In this document: piece after piece, positions 1-8,493 of the stretch | How positions within the stretch are numbered: the first letter of the stretch is position 1 | Layout: each line of letters opens with the position of its first letter | NCBI RefSeq assembly: GCF_009852415.1 | Contig: NZ_WOXS01000002.1 | Span: forward strand, 1,820,501 to 1,884,500 | Length of the DNA stretch: 64,000 nt | Direction: 5' to 3' | Source: Streptomyces sp. Tu 3180 | GTDB lineage: Bacteria > Actinomycetota > Actinomycetes > Streptomycetales > Streptomycetaceae | The notes under the pieces: generated by a model | Told to the model about the DNA's origin: nothing | The model's input: only the letters and a program-made list of their open reading frames with translations | The model's database searches: none | Program-made: the position numbers and the translations under genes

Positions 1-941
1 TGGGTGCGGGAGATCAGCGGGCCCATCTGGACGTTCTCGTCGGCGGGGTCGCCGACCCGGACGGACTGGACCGCGGGCGCCAGCAGTTCCAGGAACCGGT
101 CGTGCACGGAGCGCTGGACGAGGATGCGGGTGCGGGCACAGCAGTCCTGTCCGGCGTTGTCGAGGAAGGACATGGGGGCGGCGGCCGCGGCGGTGGCCAG
201 GTCGGCGTCGGCGAAGACGATGTTGGGGCTCTTGCCGCCGAGTTCCAGGGTGACGCGTTTGAGGTGCGCGGCGCCCTTCGCCCACACCTGTCTGCCCACG
301 GCCGTCGACCCGGTGAACACGATCTTGGCGACGCCGGGGTGTTCCACGAGCGCGTTCCCGGCGACCGGGCCGTGTCCGGGGAGCACCTGGAACAGGCCCT
401 CGGGGAGCCCCGCCAGGAGGGCGAGTTCGGCCAGGCGCAGGGCGGTGAGGGGGGTGGTCTCGGCGGGTTTGAGGATCACCGCGTTGCCGGCGGCGAGCGC
501 GGGGGCGGTGCCCCAGGCCGCGATGGGCATCGGGAAGTTCCAGGGGGCGATCACGCCGACCACGCCGAGCGGTTCGAGGAAAGTGACGTCCACCCCGCCG
601 GACACCGGGATCTGGCGGCCGGTCAGGCGCTCCACTCCCCCGGCCGCGTAGTCGAGCAGGTCGCGGACGTTGCCCGCCTCCCAGCGGGCGTTGCCGACGG
701 TGTGGCCGGCCTCGCGGACCTCCAGGGCGGCGAGTTCCCCCAGGTGCTCGTCGACCGCGGCGGCGAACCGGCGCAGCAGCCGGGCCCGGTCGCCGGGGGC
801 GAGGGCGGCCCAGGCGGTCTGCGCGCGGGCGGCGCGTACGACCGCGGCGTCGACGTCGGCGGCGGTCGCGGCGGGGACGGTGGCGATCACCTCCTCGGTC
901 GCGGGGTTCTGCACCTGGAGCTCGGGGGACTGCTCGGACAC
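1..941 (-). CDS. Aldehyde dehydrogenase (3' end outside window)
   Basis: This is an NAD(P)-dependent aldehyde dehydrogenase, oxidising an aldehyde to its acid in the cytoplasm. Reading from the GTG at 941, 313 codons are visible before the window edge, so the C-terminus is missing. Seen: the APWNFP segment, the GSTAVG nucleotide-binding turn, the ELGGKSPN motif with the general-base Glu, and a GQDC active-site segment with Cys267 (Cys268 follows). It starts 8 bp after the stop of the glutamine-synthetase-like gene and is surely cotranscribed with it. In an amine-utilisation context it would oxidise the aldehyde released from an amine or gamma-glutamyl-amine; the exact substrate is not readable from sequence. 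Confidence 0.93.
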   Translation of the reverse strand, partial: MSEQSPELQVQNPATEEVIATVPAATAADVDAAVVRAARAQTAWAALAPGDRARLLRRFAAAVDEHLGELAALEVREAGHTVGNARWEAGNVRDLLDYAAGGVERLTGRQIPVSGGVDVTFLEPLGVVGVIAPWNFPMPIAAWGTAPALAAGNAVILKPAETTPLTALRLAELALLAGLPEGLFQVLPGHGPVAGNALVEHPGVAKIVFTGSTAVGRQVWAKGAAHLKRVTLELGGKSPNIVFADADLATAAAAAPMSFLDNAGQDCCARTRILVQRSVHDRFLELLAPAVQSVRVGDPADENVQMGPLISRT

Positions 942-949
942 GGGGGGCC

Positions 950-2320
950 TCACATGCGTTCGAAGGAGCGGCGCAGCTCCCAGTCGGTGACCGCGGCGTC
1001 GAAGGCGTCGGTCTCGACGCGCGCCATGTTGCGGTAGTGCGCGACGACCTCGTCGCCGAAGGCCGCCTCGGCGATCGCGCTGTTCTCCCACAGCTCGGCG
1101 GCCTCGCGCAGGGTGGTGGGGACGTGCTCGAAGCCGGCGGTGTAGGCGTTGCCGGGGCAGGGTTCGGGCAGCTCCAGCTTCCGCTCGACGCCGTACAGGC
1201 CGGCGGCGACCATGCCGGCGACGGCCAGGTGCGGGTTGACGTCGCCGCCCGGGAGCCGGTTCTCGAAGCGCAGCGAGCGGCCGTGGCCGACCACGCGCAG
1301 GGCGCAGGTGCGGTTGTCGCGCCCCCAGGCGACGGCGGTCGGGGCGAAGGAGCCCGGCTGGAACCGCTTGTAGGAGTTGATGTGCGGGGCGTACAGCAGG
1401 GAGAACTCGCGGAGCGCGGCGAGCTGCCCGGCGAGGAAGTGCCGCATCAGCCCGGACATGCCGCCCGGGTCCCGCGCGGTGCCCGCCATGGCGTTGTTCC
1501 CGTCGGCGTCCGCGAGGGAGAGGTGGATGTGGCAGGAGTTGCCCTCGCGCTCGTTGTACTTGGCCATGAAGGTGATCGAGACGCCCTCCTGGGCGGCGAT
1601 CTCCTTGGCGCCGGTCTTGTAGACCGCGTGCTGGTCGCAGGTGACCAGGGCCTCGTCGTAGCGGAAGGCGATCTCGTGCTGGCCCGGGTTGCACTCGCCC
1701 TTGGCGGACTCGACGGTGAGTCCGGCGCCGGCCATCTCGTTGCGGATGCGGCGCAGCAGCGGCTCGACGCGTCCGGTGCCGAGCACGGAGTAGTCGACGT
1801 TGTACCGGTTGACCGGGGTGAGGCCGCGGTAGCCGGCGTCCCAGGCCTGTTCGTAGGTGTCCTCGAAGACGATGAACTCCAGCTCCGTGCCGACCTGGGC
1901 GGTGAGGCCGAGCCCGGCCAGCCGGTCGAGCTGGCGGCGCAGGATCTGGCGGGGGGCGGCGGCGACCGGGGAGCCGTCGTCCCAGGCGAGGTCGGCGACG
2001 ACCATGGCGGTGCCCTCGTTCCACGGCAGGCGGCGCAGGGTGTCGAGGTCGGGGTACATGGCGAAGTCGCCGTAGCCGGTGTCCCAGGAGGACATCTCGT
2101 AGCCGTCGACGGTGTTCATGTCGGCGTCGACGGCGAGCAGGTAGTTGCAGCCCTCGGTGCCGTGGTGGAGCACCTCGTCGAGGAAGAAGCGGGCGGCGAA
2201 CCGCTTGCCCTGGAGCCGCCCCTGCATGTCGGGAAAGGCCAGGACGACCGTGTCGATCTCACCGCCGGCGACGAGGGCGTGCAGCTCCTCGACGGTGAGC
2301 GGGGGTGTGCGGTCTGCCAC
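950..2320 (-). CDS. glnA4: Glutamine synthetase-like gamma-glutamyl-amine ligase (GlnA4 type)
   Basis: This 456-residue member of the type I glutamine synthetase fold is predicted to ligate glutamate to an amine using ATP. The GTG at 2320 is chosen because GAGGAGG precedes it and the family homology begins there. Motifs seen: the NPGQHEIAF metal/ATP segment, GNSCHIHLS, and NRTCALRV followed by RFENRLPGGDVNPHL. The adenylylation loop with its Tyr, typical of true nitrogen-assimilation GlnA, is absent from the C-terminus. The S. coelicolor protein in this context is known as GlnA4, a gamma-glutamylethanolamide synthetase. The surrounding permease, hydrolase, dehydrogenase and GntR regulator fit that role. 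Assignment to GlnA4 rather than another paralogue rests on recalled gene order. Confidence 0.88.
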   Translation of the reverse strand: MADRTPPLTVEELHALVAGGEIDTVVLAFPDMQGRLQGKRFAARFFLDEVLHHGTEGCNYLLAVDADMNTVDGYEMSSWDTGYGDFAMYPDLDTLRRLPWNEGTAMVVADLAWDDGSPVAAAPRQILRRQLDRLAGLGLTAQVGTELEFIVFEDTYEQAWDAGYRGLTPVNRYNVDYSVLGTGRVEPLLRRIRNEMAGAGLTVESAKGECNPGQHEIAFRYDEALVTCDQHAVYKTGAKEIAAQEGVSITFMAKYNEREGNSCHIHLSLADADGNNAMAGTARDPGGMSGLMRHFLAGQLAALREFSLLYAPHINSYKRFQPGSFAPTAVAWGRDNRTCALRVVGHGRSLRFENRLPGGDVNPHLAVAGMVAAGLYGVERKLELPEPCPGNAYTAGFEHVPTTLREAAELWENSAIAEAAFGDEVVAHYRNMARVETDAFDAAVTDWELRRSFERM

Positions 2321-2360
2321 GGGAGAGCCTCCTCGGGCTTCTTCGGCCAGCCGGGAGCCA

Positions 2361-2366
2361 TAAGGT
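2361..2366 (+). promoter_or_regulatory. Probable -10 element of the GntR gene
   Basis: TAAGGT lies 39 bp before the ATG at 2406, in the 85-bp divergent gap between glnA4 and the GntR gene. No convincing -35 is present, which is common for Streptomyces promoters. Confidence 0.35.
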
Positions 2367-2405
2367 ATTGCCGAGAACCATTGTTTGGGAAGGGGGCACG
2401 GCCGG

Positions 2406-3140
2406 ATGGCACAGGAAGCGGTCGGCGGGGTCGGGGACCGTCTGGCGCCGGTGCTGCGGCAGGTCCGCGCGGGCAACGGTTTCGAGGAGGCGCTGGAGCA
2501 GATCCTCCAGGTGGTGCGCCTCGGCCTGGTGGCGGGCGGGGAGCGGCTGCCGGCCGAGCGGGAGCTGGCGGAGCGGCTGGGCATCAGCCGGGTGACGCTG
2601 CGCGAGGTGCTGAAGGTGCTCCAGGACCAGGGGCTGGTGGAGTCGCGGCGCGGCCGCTACGGCGGCACGTTCGTGCTGCCCCGGCCGACGGACACGGGCG
2701 AGGCGGAGCTGCGGCGGCGGATCGCGGGGACCGACATCGAGGACGTGCTGCGCTTCCGCGAGGTGCTGGAGGTGGGCGCGGCGGGGCTGTGCGCGGCGCA
2801 CGGGCTGACGGACGGGCAGGCGGCGCGGCTGCGCGCGGCGCTGGCCGGCACGCACGACGCCCCGCTGGCCGAGTACCGGCGCCTGGACACGCTCTTCCAC
2901 CTCACCCTGGCCGAGCTGTGCGGCTCGCCGACGCTGACCGCGCAGTACGCGGCGGTGCGGGCCACGGTGAACGACCTGCTGGACTGCATCCCGCTGCTGG
3001 TGCGCAACCTGGAGCACTCGCAGCGGCAGCACACCGCGCTGGTCGAGGCGGTGCTGGAGGGGGACGCGGACGGGGCGCGGGAGGTGATGCGCGAGCACTG
3101 CGCGGGGACGGCGGCGCTGCTGCGGGGGTTCCTGGCGTGA
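2406..3140 (+). CDS. GntR/FadR-family transcriptional regulator
   Basis: This is a 244-residue regulator with an N-terminal winged helix (residues about 23-80, containing LPAERELAERLGISRVTLRE) and a C-terminal all-helical FCD ligand domain. It is divergent from glnA4, so it most likely controls the glnA4-aldehyde dehydrogenase operon and perhaps the permease/hydrolase pair downstream. The ATG at 2406 is used because the protein MAQEAV fits family starts. An in-frame TTG at 2387 is not favoured, since the purine-rich GGGAAGGGGG ribosome site lies between the two. The ligand is unknown; a gamma-glutamyl-amine or an amine is an inference from context. Confidence 0.9.
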   Translation: MAQEAVGGVGDRLAPVLRQVRAGNGFEEALEQILQVVRLGLVAGGERLPAERELAERLGISRVTLREVLKVLQDQGLVESRRGRYGGTFVLPRPTDTGEAELRRRIAGTDIEDVLRFREVLEVGAAGLCAAHGLTDGQAARLRAALAGTHDAPLAEYRRLDTLFHLTLAELCGSPTLTAQYAAVRATVNDLLDCIPLLVRNLEHSQRQHTALVEAVLEGDADGAREVMREHCAGTAALLRGFLA

Positions 3141-3312
3141 GGGAACCGGGGGCGCGCCGGGCGTGACACGCCGGGTGCCGGGGCAGGGTTTACCGCGGCT
3201 TGGCGCACGGGCCTTGCGCTCGCACCGTCCACGCCGCGAAGGTATGGGCCCACAAAGGTCTGGATCCGTTCCATTGCACCCTCCATCGCCGCCGCCCCCT
3301 GGGGAGCCGCCC

Positions 3313-4758
3313 GTGAGCCTTCCATCCGCGTCCCGTGAGACCGCCGGTGCGGCGGACGACTACCTGGAGCGCAGGAGACTGCGCCGCGGCAGCGCCGGCT
3401 GGCTGCTGCTGACCGGTCTCGGCGTGGCCTACGTCGTCTCCGGCGACTACTCGGGCTGGAACTTCGGCCTGGCCGAGGGCGGCTTCGGCGGCCTGGCGAT
3501 CGCCACGGTGCTGATGGGCACCATGTACACCTGCATGGTCTTCGCCCTGGCCGAGCTGTCCTCGGTCCTGCCCACGGCCGGCGGCGGCTACGGCTTCGCC
3601 CGCCGGGCGCTCGGCCCCTGGGGCGGGTTCCTCACCGGCACGGCGATCCTCATCGAGTACGTCCTCGCGCCCGCCGCGATCTCCATCTTCATCGGCGACT
3701 ACGTCGAGTCCCTGGGCCTGTTCGGACTGGAGTCGGGCTGGCCGGTGTACCTGGCCTGCTTCGTGCTCTTCATCGGCATCCACCTGTGGGGCGTCGGCGA
3801 GGCGCTGCGGTTCAGCTTCGTCGTCACGGGCGTCGCGGTGGCGGCGCTGGTCGTCTTCGCCGTGGGGGCGCTGCCCGGGTTCGACGCGTCCTCCCTCGAC
3901 GACATCCCGGTGGACTCCTCGGCGTTCGGCGCGAGTTCCTGGCTGCCGATGGGGCTGCTGGGCATCTGGGCGGCGTTCCCGTTCGGGATGTGGTTCTTCC
4001 TGGGTGTGGAGGGCGTACCGCTGGCCGCCGAGGAGACCAGGGAACCGGCCCGTACGCTGCCGAGGGCGATCCGCTGGTCCATGGGCATCCTGGCGGTGCT
4101 GGCCGTGGTGACCTTCTTCGCGGCGGCCGGGGCGCGCGGCTCGGCCGCGGTGCAGGACGCGGGCAACCCGCTGGTGGCGGCGCTCCAGCCGGACGGCGAG
4201 GCGACGGCGCTGAGCCGGATCGTGAACTACGCGGGCCTCGCGGGACTGGTCGCGTCGTTCTTCTCGCTGATCTACGCCGGTTCGCGCCAGCTCTTCGCGC
4301 TGTCCCGCGCGGGCTACCTGCCGAAGTTCCTGTCCCTCACCAGCAGCCGCAGGGCACCGTACCTGGGACTGCTCGTGCCCGGCGCGATCGGCTTCGCCCT
4401 GGCCGCCGGGTCGGGCGACGGCGCGCGCATGCTGAACATCGCCGTGTTCGGCGCGACGATCTCCTACGCGCTGATGTCCCTCTCGCACATCGTGCTGCGC
4501 CGCCGGGAGCCGGAACTGCCGCGGCCGTACCGCACGCCGGGCGGGGTGCTGACCTCCTCGGTGGCGCTGGTGCTGGCCTGCGCGGCGCTGGTGGCGACGT
4601 TCCTGGTGGACGTGACGGCGGCGTTCATCGCGCTGGCCGTGTACATCGTGGCCGTGGCGTACTTCGGCCTCTACAGCCGCAAGCACCTGGTGGCGAAGGC
4701 GCCGGAGGAGGAGTTCGCGGCGCTGGCGGCGGCCGAGGCGGAGTTGTCACGGGACTGA
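3313..4758 (+). CDS. APC-superfamily amine/amino-acid permease (ethanolamine permease-like)
   Basis: This 481-residue integral membrane transporter has about 12 hydrophobic segments beginning at SAGWLLLTGLGVAYVVSG. The first TM pair contains GDYSGWNFG, a glycine-rich broken helix that binds substrate in the APC family. Other signatures are LPTAGGGYGFARRALG and FFLGVEGVPLAAEETREPAR. The open frame extends upstream to 3163, but that stretch is low-complexity Arg/Pro; the GTG at 3313 after GGGGAG gives the family start. The next gene starts 20 bp downstream. The context suggests uptake of ethanolamine or a related amine for GlnA4; substrate specificity is inferred. Confidence 0.88.
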   Translation: MSLPSASRETAGAADDYLERRRLRRGSAGWLLLTGLGVAYVVSGDYSGWNFGLAEGGFGGLAIATVLMGTMYTCMVFALAELSSVLPTAGGGYGFARRALGPWGGFLTGTAILIEYVLAPAAISIFIGDYVESLGLFGLESGWPVYLACFVLFIGIHLWGVGEALRFSFVVTGVAVAALVVFAVGALPGFDASSLDDIPVDSSAFGASSWLPMGLLGIWAAFPFGMWFFLGVEGVPLAAEETREPARTLPRAIRWSMGILAVLAVVTFFAAAGARGSAAVQDAGNPLVAALQPDGEATALSRIVNYAGLAGLVASFFSLIYAGSRQLFALSRAGYLPKFLSLTSSRRAPYLGLLVPGAIGFALAAGSGDGARMLNIAVFGATISYALMSLSHIVLRRREPELPRPYRTPGGVLTSSVALVLACAALVATFLVDVTAAFIALAVYIVAVAYFGLYSRKHLVAKAPEEEFAALAAAEAELSRD

Positions 4759-4778
4759 GGCGCGAGGAGGTGCTCGGC

Positions 4779-5474
4779 ATGGCGGCCAGGCCGCTGATCG
4801 GCGTCAGTACGTACGCGGAGTCCGGTGTGCGCTGGGGGGTGTGGCGACTGGACGCCGTGCTGCTGCCGGCCGGCTACCCGCGCCTGGTGCAGCGGGCGGG
4901 CGGACTGGCGGCGATGCTCCCGCCGGACGCGCCGGAGCACGCCGCGGCGACCGTGGCGCGGCTCGACGGTCTGGTGATCGCGGGCGGCCCGGACGTGGAG
5001 CCCGTCCGCTACGGCGCCGAACCCGACCCGCGCACCGGGCCGCCCGCGCGGGCGCGGGACACCTGGGAGCTCGCGCTGATCGGGGCGGCCCTGGAGCGGG
5101 GTCTGCCGCTGCTGGGCGTCTGCCGGGGGATGCAGCTGCTGAACGTCGCCCTCGGGGGCACGCTCGTCCAGCACGTCGACGGCCACGCCGAGGCGCCGGG
5201 CGTCTTCGGCCGTCACCCGGTCAAGCCGGTGCCGGGCACGCGCTACGCCGGGCTCGTCCCGGAGCAGACCTCCGTACCGACCTTCCACCACCAGGCGGTG
5301 GACCGCCTGGGCGAGGGCCTGGTCGTGTCGGCCCACGCGGAGGACGGCACGGTGGAGGCGGTCGAACTCCCGGCGTCCCCCTGGGTCCTGGGCGTGCAGT
5401 GGCACCCGGAGATGGGCGACGACGTGCGGGTGATGCGCGCGCTGGTCGACGCGGCGCGGCCGGCCGTCGGCTAG
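4779..5474 (+). CDS. Class-I glutamine amidotransferase-like gamma-glutamyl hydrolase (peptidase C26)
   Basis: This 231-residue member of the PuuD/gamma-glutamyl-GABA hydrolase group cleaves a gamma-glutamyl bond. The nucleophile Cys lies in GVCRGMQLLN and the His-Glu pair in VQWHPE, so the triad is complete. An upstream GGPDVEP loop is also family-typical. GAGGAGG at 4764-4770 supports the ATG at 4779, in tandem with the permease. In the E. coli Puu pathway, PuuA (glutamine-synthetase-like), an aldehyde dehydrogenase and PuuD act together. The same three classes occur here around glnA4, so this enzyme probably releases the product and recovers glutamate. Confidence 0.9.
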   Translation: MAARPLIGVSTYAESGVRWGVWRLDAVLLPAGYPRLVQRAGGLAAMLPPDAPEHAAATVARLDGLVIAGGPDVEPVRYGAEPDPRTGPPARARDTWELALIGAALERGLPLLGVCRGMQLLNVALGGTLVQHVDGHAEAPGVFGRHPVKPVPGTRYAGLVPEQTSVPTFHHQAVDRLGEGLVVSAHAEDGTVEAVELPASPWVLGVQWHPEMGDDVRVMRALVDAARPAVG

Positions 5475-5496
5475 CCGGCCGGCCGCGTGCCGGGCT

Positions 5497-5516
5497 GCGG
5501 GGCCCGCCGGCCCCGC
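5497..5516 (+). terminator. Hairpin after the hydrolase gene
   Basis: An 8-bp GC stem (GCGGGGCC/GGCCCCGC) with a 4-base CGCC loop lies 23 bp after the hydrolase stop, within the convergent gap facing the LysR gene. There is no U-tract. Confidence 0.45.
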
Positions 5517-5665
5517 GGCTCCGCGCGCGGGGCGTGGCCGGCACCCGCGCCGGGGGCGGCCGGAGCGACGGGGCCCCCGTCACCCCGCGGCGGCAGCCAC
5601 CGCCCGGCACGACCCGCGGCCGGCGCCCCCGCCCGGGAGGGGTCCGGAGGAGCGGACGCGCTCCC

Positions 5666-6601
5666 TCACCCCCGGGTCAGCGACAGCAGGTCCCGCGCCG
5701 GGCCCGTGGGGCGGTGGCCCGTCGGCCAGACCGCCCGCAGGTCACGGGCCAGCGCGATGCCGTCCACGGGGATGCGGACCAGGCGGCGCATCGCCAGCTC
5801 CTCCCCCACGGCCAGCTCGCTGAGGACCGCCGGGCCGGCGCCGCTCACCGCCGCCGCCTTCACGGCGGTGGTGGAGGACAGCTCGATCAGCGGGCGGGCC
5901 GGTCCGCCCAGGGCGGCGTCCAGGACCTGGCGGGTGCCGGAGCCCTTCTCCCGCAGGATCAGCGGGGTGGCCGCCAGTTCCCGCGCGGCGACCGGGCGCC
6001 GGCGGCGGGCCCAGGCGTGCGTGGGCGCCGCCACGACGATCAGCCGGTCGTGCGCGATCACCACGGAGTCCAGGCCGGCCGGCACGGTGAGCCCCTCCAC
6101 GAACCCGAGGTCCGCCTCCCCCGACACCAGCCGCTCGGCCACCACCGCCGAGTTCCCGGCGAGCAGCGACACCGCCGTGTCCGGCCGCTCGGCGCGCAGG
6201 GCGATCAGCCAGCCCGGCAGCAGGTACTCGGCGATCGTCATGCTCGCCGCCACCCGCAGCCGTGAGTCCCTGCGGTCCCGCAGGGCCTGGGCCCCCGCGT
6301 CGAAGGCCTCCGCCGCCTCCACGATCCGCCGTGCCCAGTCGGTGACCAGCGCCCCCGCGTCGGTCAGCCGCGACCCCCGCGGCGAGCGGTCCACCAGCGC
6401 CACGCCGAGCTGCCGTTCCATCGACCGGATCCGGCTGCTCGCCGCGGGCTGGGTGATGCCCAGTTCCCGTGCCGCCCCGCCCAGGCTCCCCAGACGCGCC
6501 ACCGCCAGCAGCAGCTCCAGCGCCCCGAGGTCCGGCACCCGGTGGGCCAGGGACGCGGTGCCCGGGTGCCGGTCACCGGCGTGGTCGTCCGTCATGCTCA
6601 T
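5666..6601 (-). CDS. LysR-type transcriptional regulator
   Basis: This 311-residue LysR regulator has a winged helix at residues about 27-85 (LAVARLGSLGGAARELGITQ then PAASSRIRSME) followed by a periplasmic-binding-fold effector domain (residues about 105-300). It is divergent from the TDT transporter, the classical arrangement for LysR control of a neighbour. ATG codons at 6601 and 6595 are both possible; the first overlaps a T-N11-A operator-like palindrome. The ribosome site is weak, so the message may be leaderless. The inducer is unknown. Confidence 0.9.
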   Translation of the reverse strand: MSMTDDHAGDRHPGTASLAHRVPDLGALELLLAVARLGSLGGAARELGITQPAASSRIRSMERQLGVALVDRSPRGSRLTDAGALVTDWARRIVEAAEAFDAGAQALRDRRDSRLRVAASMTIAEYLLPGWLIALRAERPDTAVSLLAGNSAVVAERLVSGEADLGFVEGLTVPAGLDSVVIAHDRLIVVAAPTHAWARRRRPVAARELAATPLILREKGSGTRQVLDAALGGPARPLIELSSTTAVKAAAVSGAGPAVLSELAVGEELAMRRLVRIPVDGIALARDLRAVWPTGHRPTGPARDLLSLTRG

Positions 6602-6614
6602 AAGGCCAGCTTAT
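6600..6614. promoter_or_regulatory. LysR-type operator candidate (T-N11-A dyad)
   Basis: ATAAGGCCAGCTTAT is an inverted repeat (ATAAG/CTTAT, 5-base spacer) that contains a T-N11-A core. It sits in the 64-bp divergent gap and overlaps the ATG at 6601, where binding could repress the LysR gene and control the transporter. Confidence 0.6.
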
Positions 6615-6665
6615 GTCGCCATAGAGGCGTGCTCCCTGGTGACCGTCCTTCCCCGGTACGACCGT

Positions 6666-7838
6666 ATGACCATGGTCCTCGCAGCCCCTTCCCGGCCTCC
6701 TCACCCCCGTGCCACCGCACGGCCCGCGCGCGCCACGGCCGTCCGTCACCTCGGACCCAACTGGTACGCCTGCGTCATGGGCACCGCCGTCGTGGCCGGC
6801 GCCGGAGCCGCACTGCCCGTGCGCGTGCCCGGGCTGCGCCCCGTGCTCACCGCCGTCTGGGCCCTGTCCCTCGTCCTCCTCGTGGCCCTGCTCGCCGCCC
6901 GCGCCCTGCACTGGGCCCACCATCGCGACCAGGCCCGCGCCCATCTGCTCGACCCGGCCACCGCCCCGTTCTACGGCTGCCCGTCCATGGCGCTGCTGGC
7001 CGTCGGCGGCGGCGCCCTCACCGTCGGACGGGACTGGATCGGCGCCGGTCCGGCCCTCGCCCTCGACACCGTGCTGTTCACCGCCGGTACGGCCGTCGGG
7101 CTCGCGGCCGCCGTGACCGTCCCGTACCTCATGGCCGTGCGCCATCGGGTCACGCCGGAGCAGGCGACGCCCGTGTGGCTGCTGCCGCTGGTCGCGCCCA
7201 TGGTGTCCGCCGCCCTCGGACCGCACCTGGTCCCCCACCTGCCGCCGGGGCAGCCCCGGCAGACGCTGCTGTTCGCCTGCTTCGCCCTGTTCGGGCTCAG
7301 CCTGCTCTCGACCCTGGTGATGCTGCCGCTGGTCTTCGCCCGGCTGGTCACCGGCGGCCCGCCGCCCCTGGCGCTCACCCCGACGCTGTTCCTGGTGCTC
7401 GGGCCGCTCGGCCAGTCCACCACCGCCGTCGGCGCGTTCGCCGACGTCGCCCCCGGTGTCGTGCCGGCGCCGTACGACGAGGGCTTCGGCCTGCTCGCGG
7501 TCCTGTACGGGGTGCCCGTCATGGGCTTCGCGCTGCTGTGGCTCTGCCTCTCCGGCGCCCACGTGGTGCGGGCCCGGCGCCGGGGGATGCGCTTCGCGAT
7601 GACGTGGTGGTCGTTCACCTTCCCGGTCGGCACCTGTGTCACCGGCGCCGAGGCGCTGGCCCGGCACACCGGGCTGCTCGCCTACGACGGCCTCGCGCTC
7701 GTCCTGTACGCCGTCCTGGTCGCCGCCTGGGTCACCGCCGCGGTGCCCACGGTGCGGGGCCTGGCCGGCGGCGCGCTGCTCGCAGGGCCCGGCCCAGCAC
7801 CGTCGGCGCCTCCGCCAGCGACGGTCCGTACCAGGTGA
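6666..7838 (+). CDS. TDT-family (tellurite-resistance/dicarboxylate, SLAC1-like) transporter
   Basis: This membrane protein of 390 residues has about ten hydrophobic segments. It has the family start (HLGPNWYACVMGTA), conserved GPLGQSTTAVGAF, and the late TWWSFTFPVGTC helix. These match the tellurite-resistance/dicarboxylate or SLAC1-type anion channel fold. Two ATG codons are near the start (6666, 6672); neither has a strong ribosome site. It is divergent from a LysR regulator, which probably senses the carried anion (sulfite or a dicarboxylate are family possibilities). Its 3' end overlaps the next gene's 3' end by 107 bp on opposite strands. Confidence 0.82.
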   Translation: MTMVLAAPSRPPHPRATARPARATAVRHLGPNWYACVMGTAVVAGAGAALPVRVPGLRPVLTAVWALSLVLLVALLAARALHWAHHRDQARAHLLDPATAPFYGCPSMALLAVGGGALTVGRDWIGAGPALALDTVLFTAGTAVGLAAAVTVPYLMAVRHRVTPEQATPVWLLPLVAPMVSAALGPHLVPHLPPGQPRQTLLFACFALFGLSLLSTLVMLPLVFARLVTGGPPPLALTPTLFLVLGPLGQSTTAVGAFADVAPGVVPAPYDEGFGLLAVLYGVPVMGFALLWLCLSGAHVVRARRRGMRFAMTWWSFTFPVGTCVTGAEALARHTGLLAYDGLALVLYAVLVAAWVTAAVPTVRGLAGGALLAGPGPAPSAPPPATVRTR

Positions 7839-8493
7839 GGTGCCGGCCGCCGACCAGCGCGCAGGGCAGCCCGGGGAAGGCCTCCGGTCCGTCGTCCGCG
7901 GTGAAGCGGTACGGCTCGTCGGGGAGCACGACGAGGTCCGGGTCCGCCGCGCGCAACGCGTCGAGCGGGATCCGCGGATAGCGCTCCGGGTGGTTCGCGT
8001 ACAGGTGGTCGACGCCGAGCCGGGACAGCAGGTCGCCGGCGAAGGTGTCCCGGCCCAGCACCATCCAGGGCCGCCGCCACACCGGCACCACCGCCGTCCG
8101 GCGCTCCGGCGGCACGGGCAGGGCGTCCCAGGCGGCCTCGGCCTCGTCCAGCCAGCGGGGCCGCGCGGGCCCCCCGCACGCCGTGAGCACCCCGGCCAGC
8201 TCGCGGAAGGCCTGCGGCAGCGTCCGCACCCGCGTCACCAGCACCTCGACGCCCGCCGCGCGCAGGGCCGCCAGGTCGGGCCCGCGGTTCTCCTCCTCGT
8301 TGGCGACCACCAGGTCGGGGGCGAGGGCGAGGATCCGGTCCACCTTCGGGTTCTTCGTCCCGCCGACGCGTACGACGTCCAGCTCCGCGGGATGCGTGCA
8401 CCAGTCGGTGGCGCCCACCAGCGCGCCGGGCGCGGAGAGCGCCACGGCCTCCGTCAGCGACGGGACGAGGGAGACGACCCGGGGTCCGCTCAT
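7732..8493 (-). CDS. BtuF-like helical-backbone metal/cobalamin receptor protein (cytoplasmic)
   Basis: This 253-residue protein has the fold of ABC periplasmic receptors of the BtuF/TroA class: VVSLVPSLTEAV at the N-terminus, a central APDLVVANEEEN segment, and DPDLVVLPDEPY. It has no signal peptide or lipobox and no transporter neighbours, so it is probably a cytoplasmic receptor-like protein rather than an importer subunit. Its ATG overlaps the stop of the XRE-cupin gene by 4 bp (ATGA), implying translational coupling. The ligand is not readable. Its last 107 bp are antiparallel to the TDT gene end. Confidence 0.8.
   Translation of the reverse strand: MSGPRVVSLVPSLTEAVALSAPGALVGATDWCTHPAELDVVRVGGTKNPKVDRILALAPDLVVANEEENRGPDLAALRAAGVEVLVTRVRTLPQAFRELAGVLTACGGPARPRWLDEAEAAWDALPVPPERRTAVVPVWRRPWMVLGRDTFAGDLLSRLGVDHLYANHPERYPRIPLDALRAADPDLVVLPDEPYRFTADDGPEAFPGLPCALVGGRHLTWYGPSLAEAPTVLGRALRAARRRPGPAPWAPRR

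Noticed and set aside
950..2320. Annotating this gene as the main nitrogen-assimilation glutamine synthetase
   Set aside because: The adenylylation-site segment of GlnA is absent and the neighbours are amine-utilisation genes.
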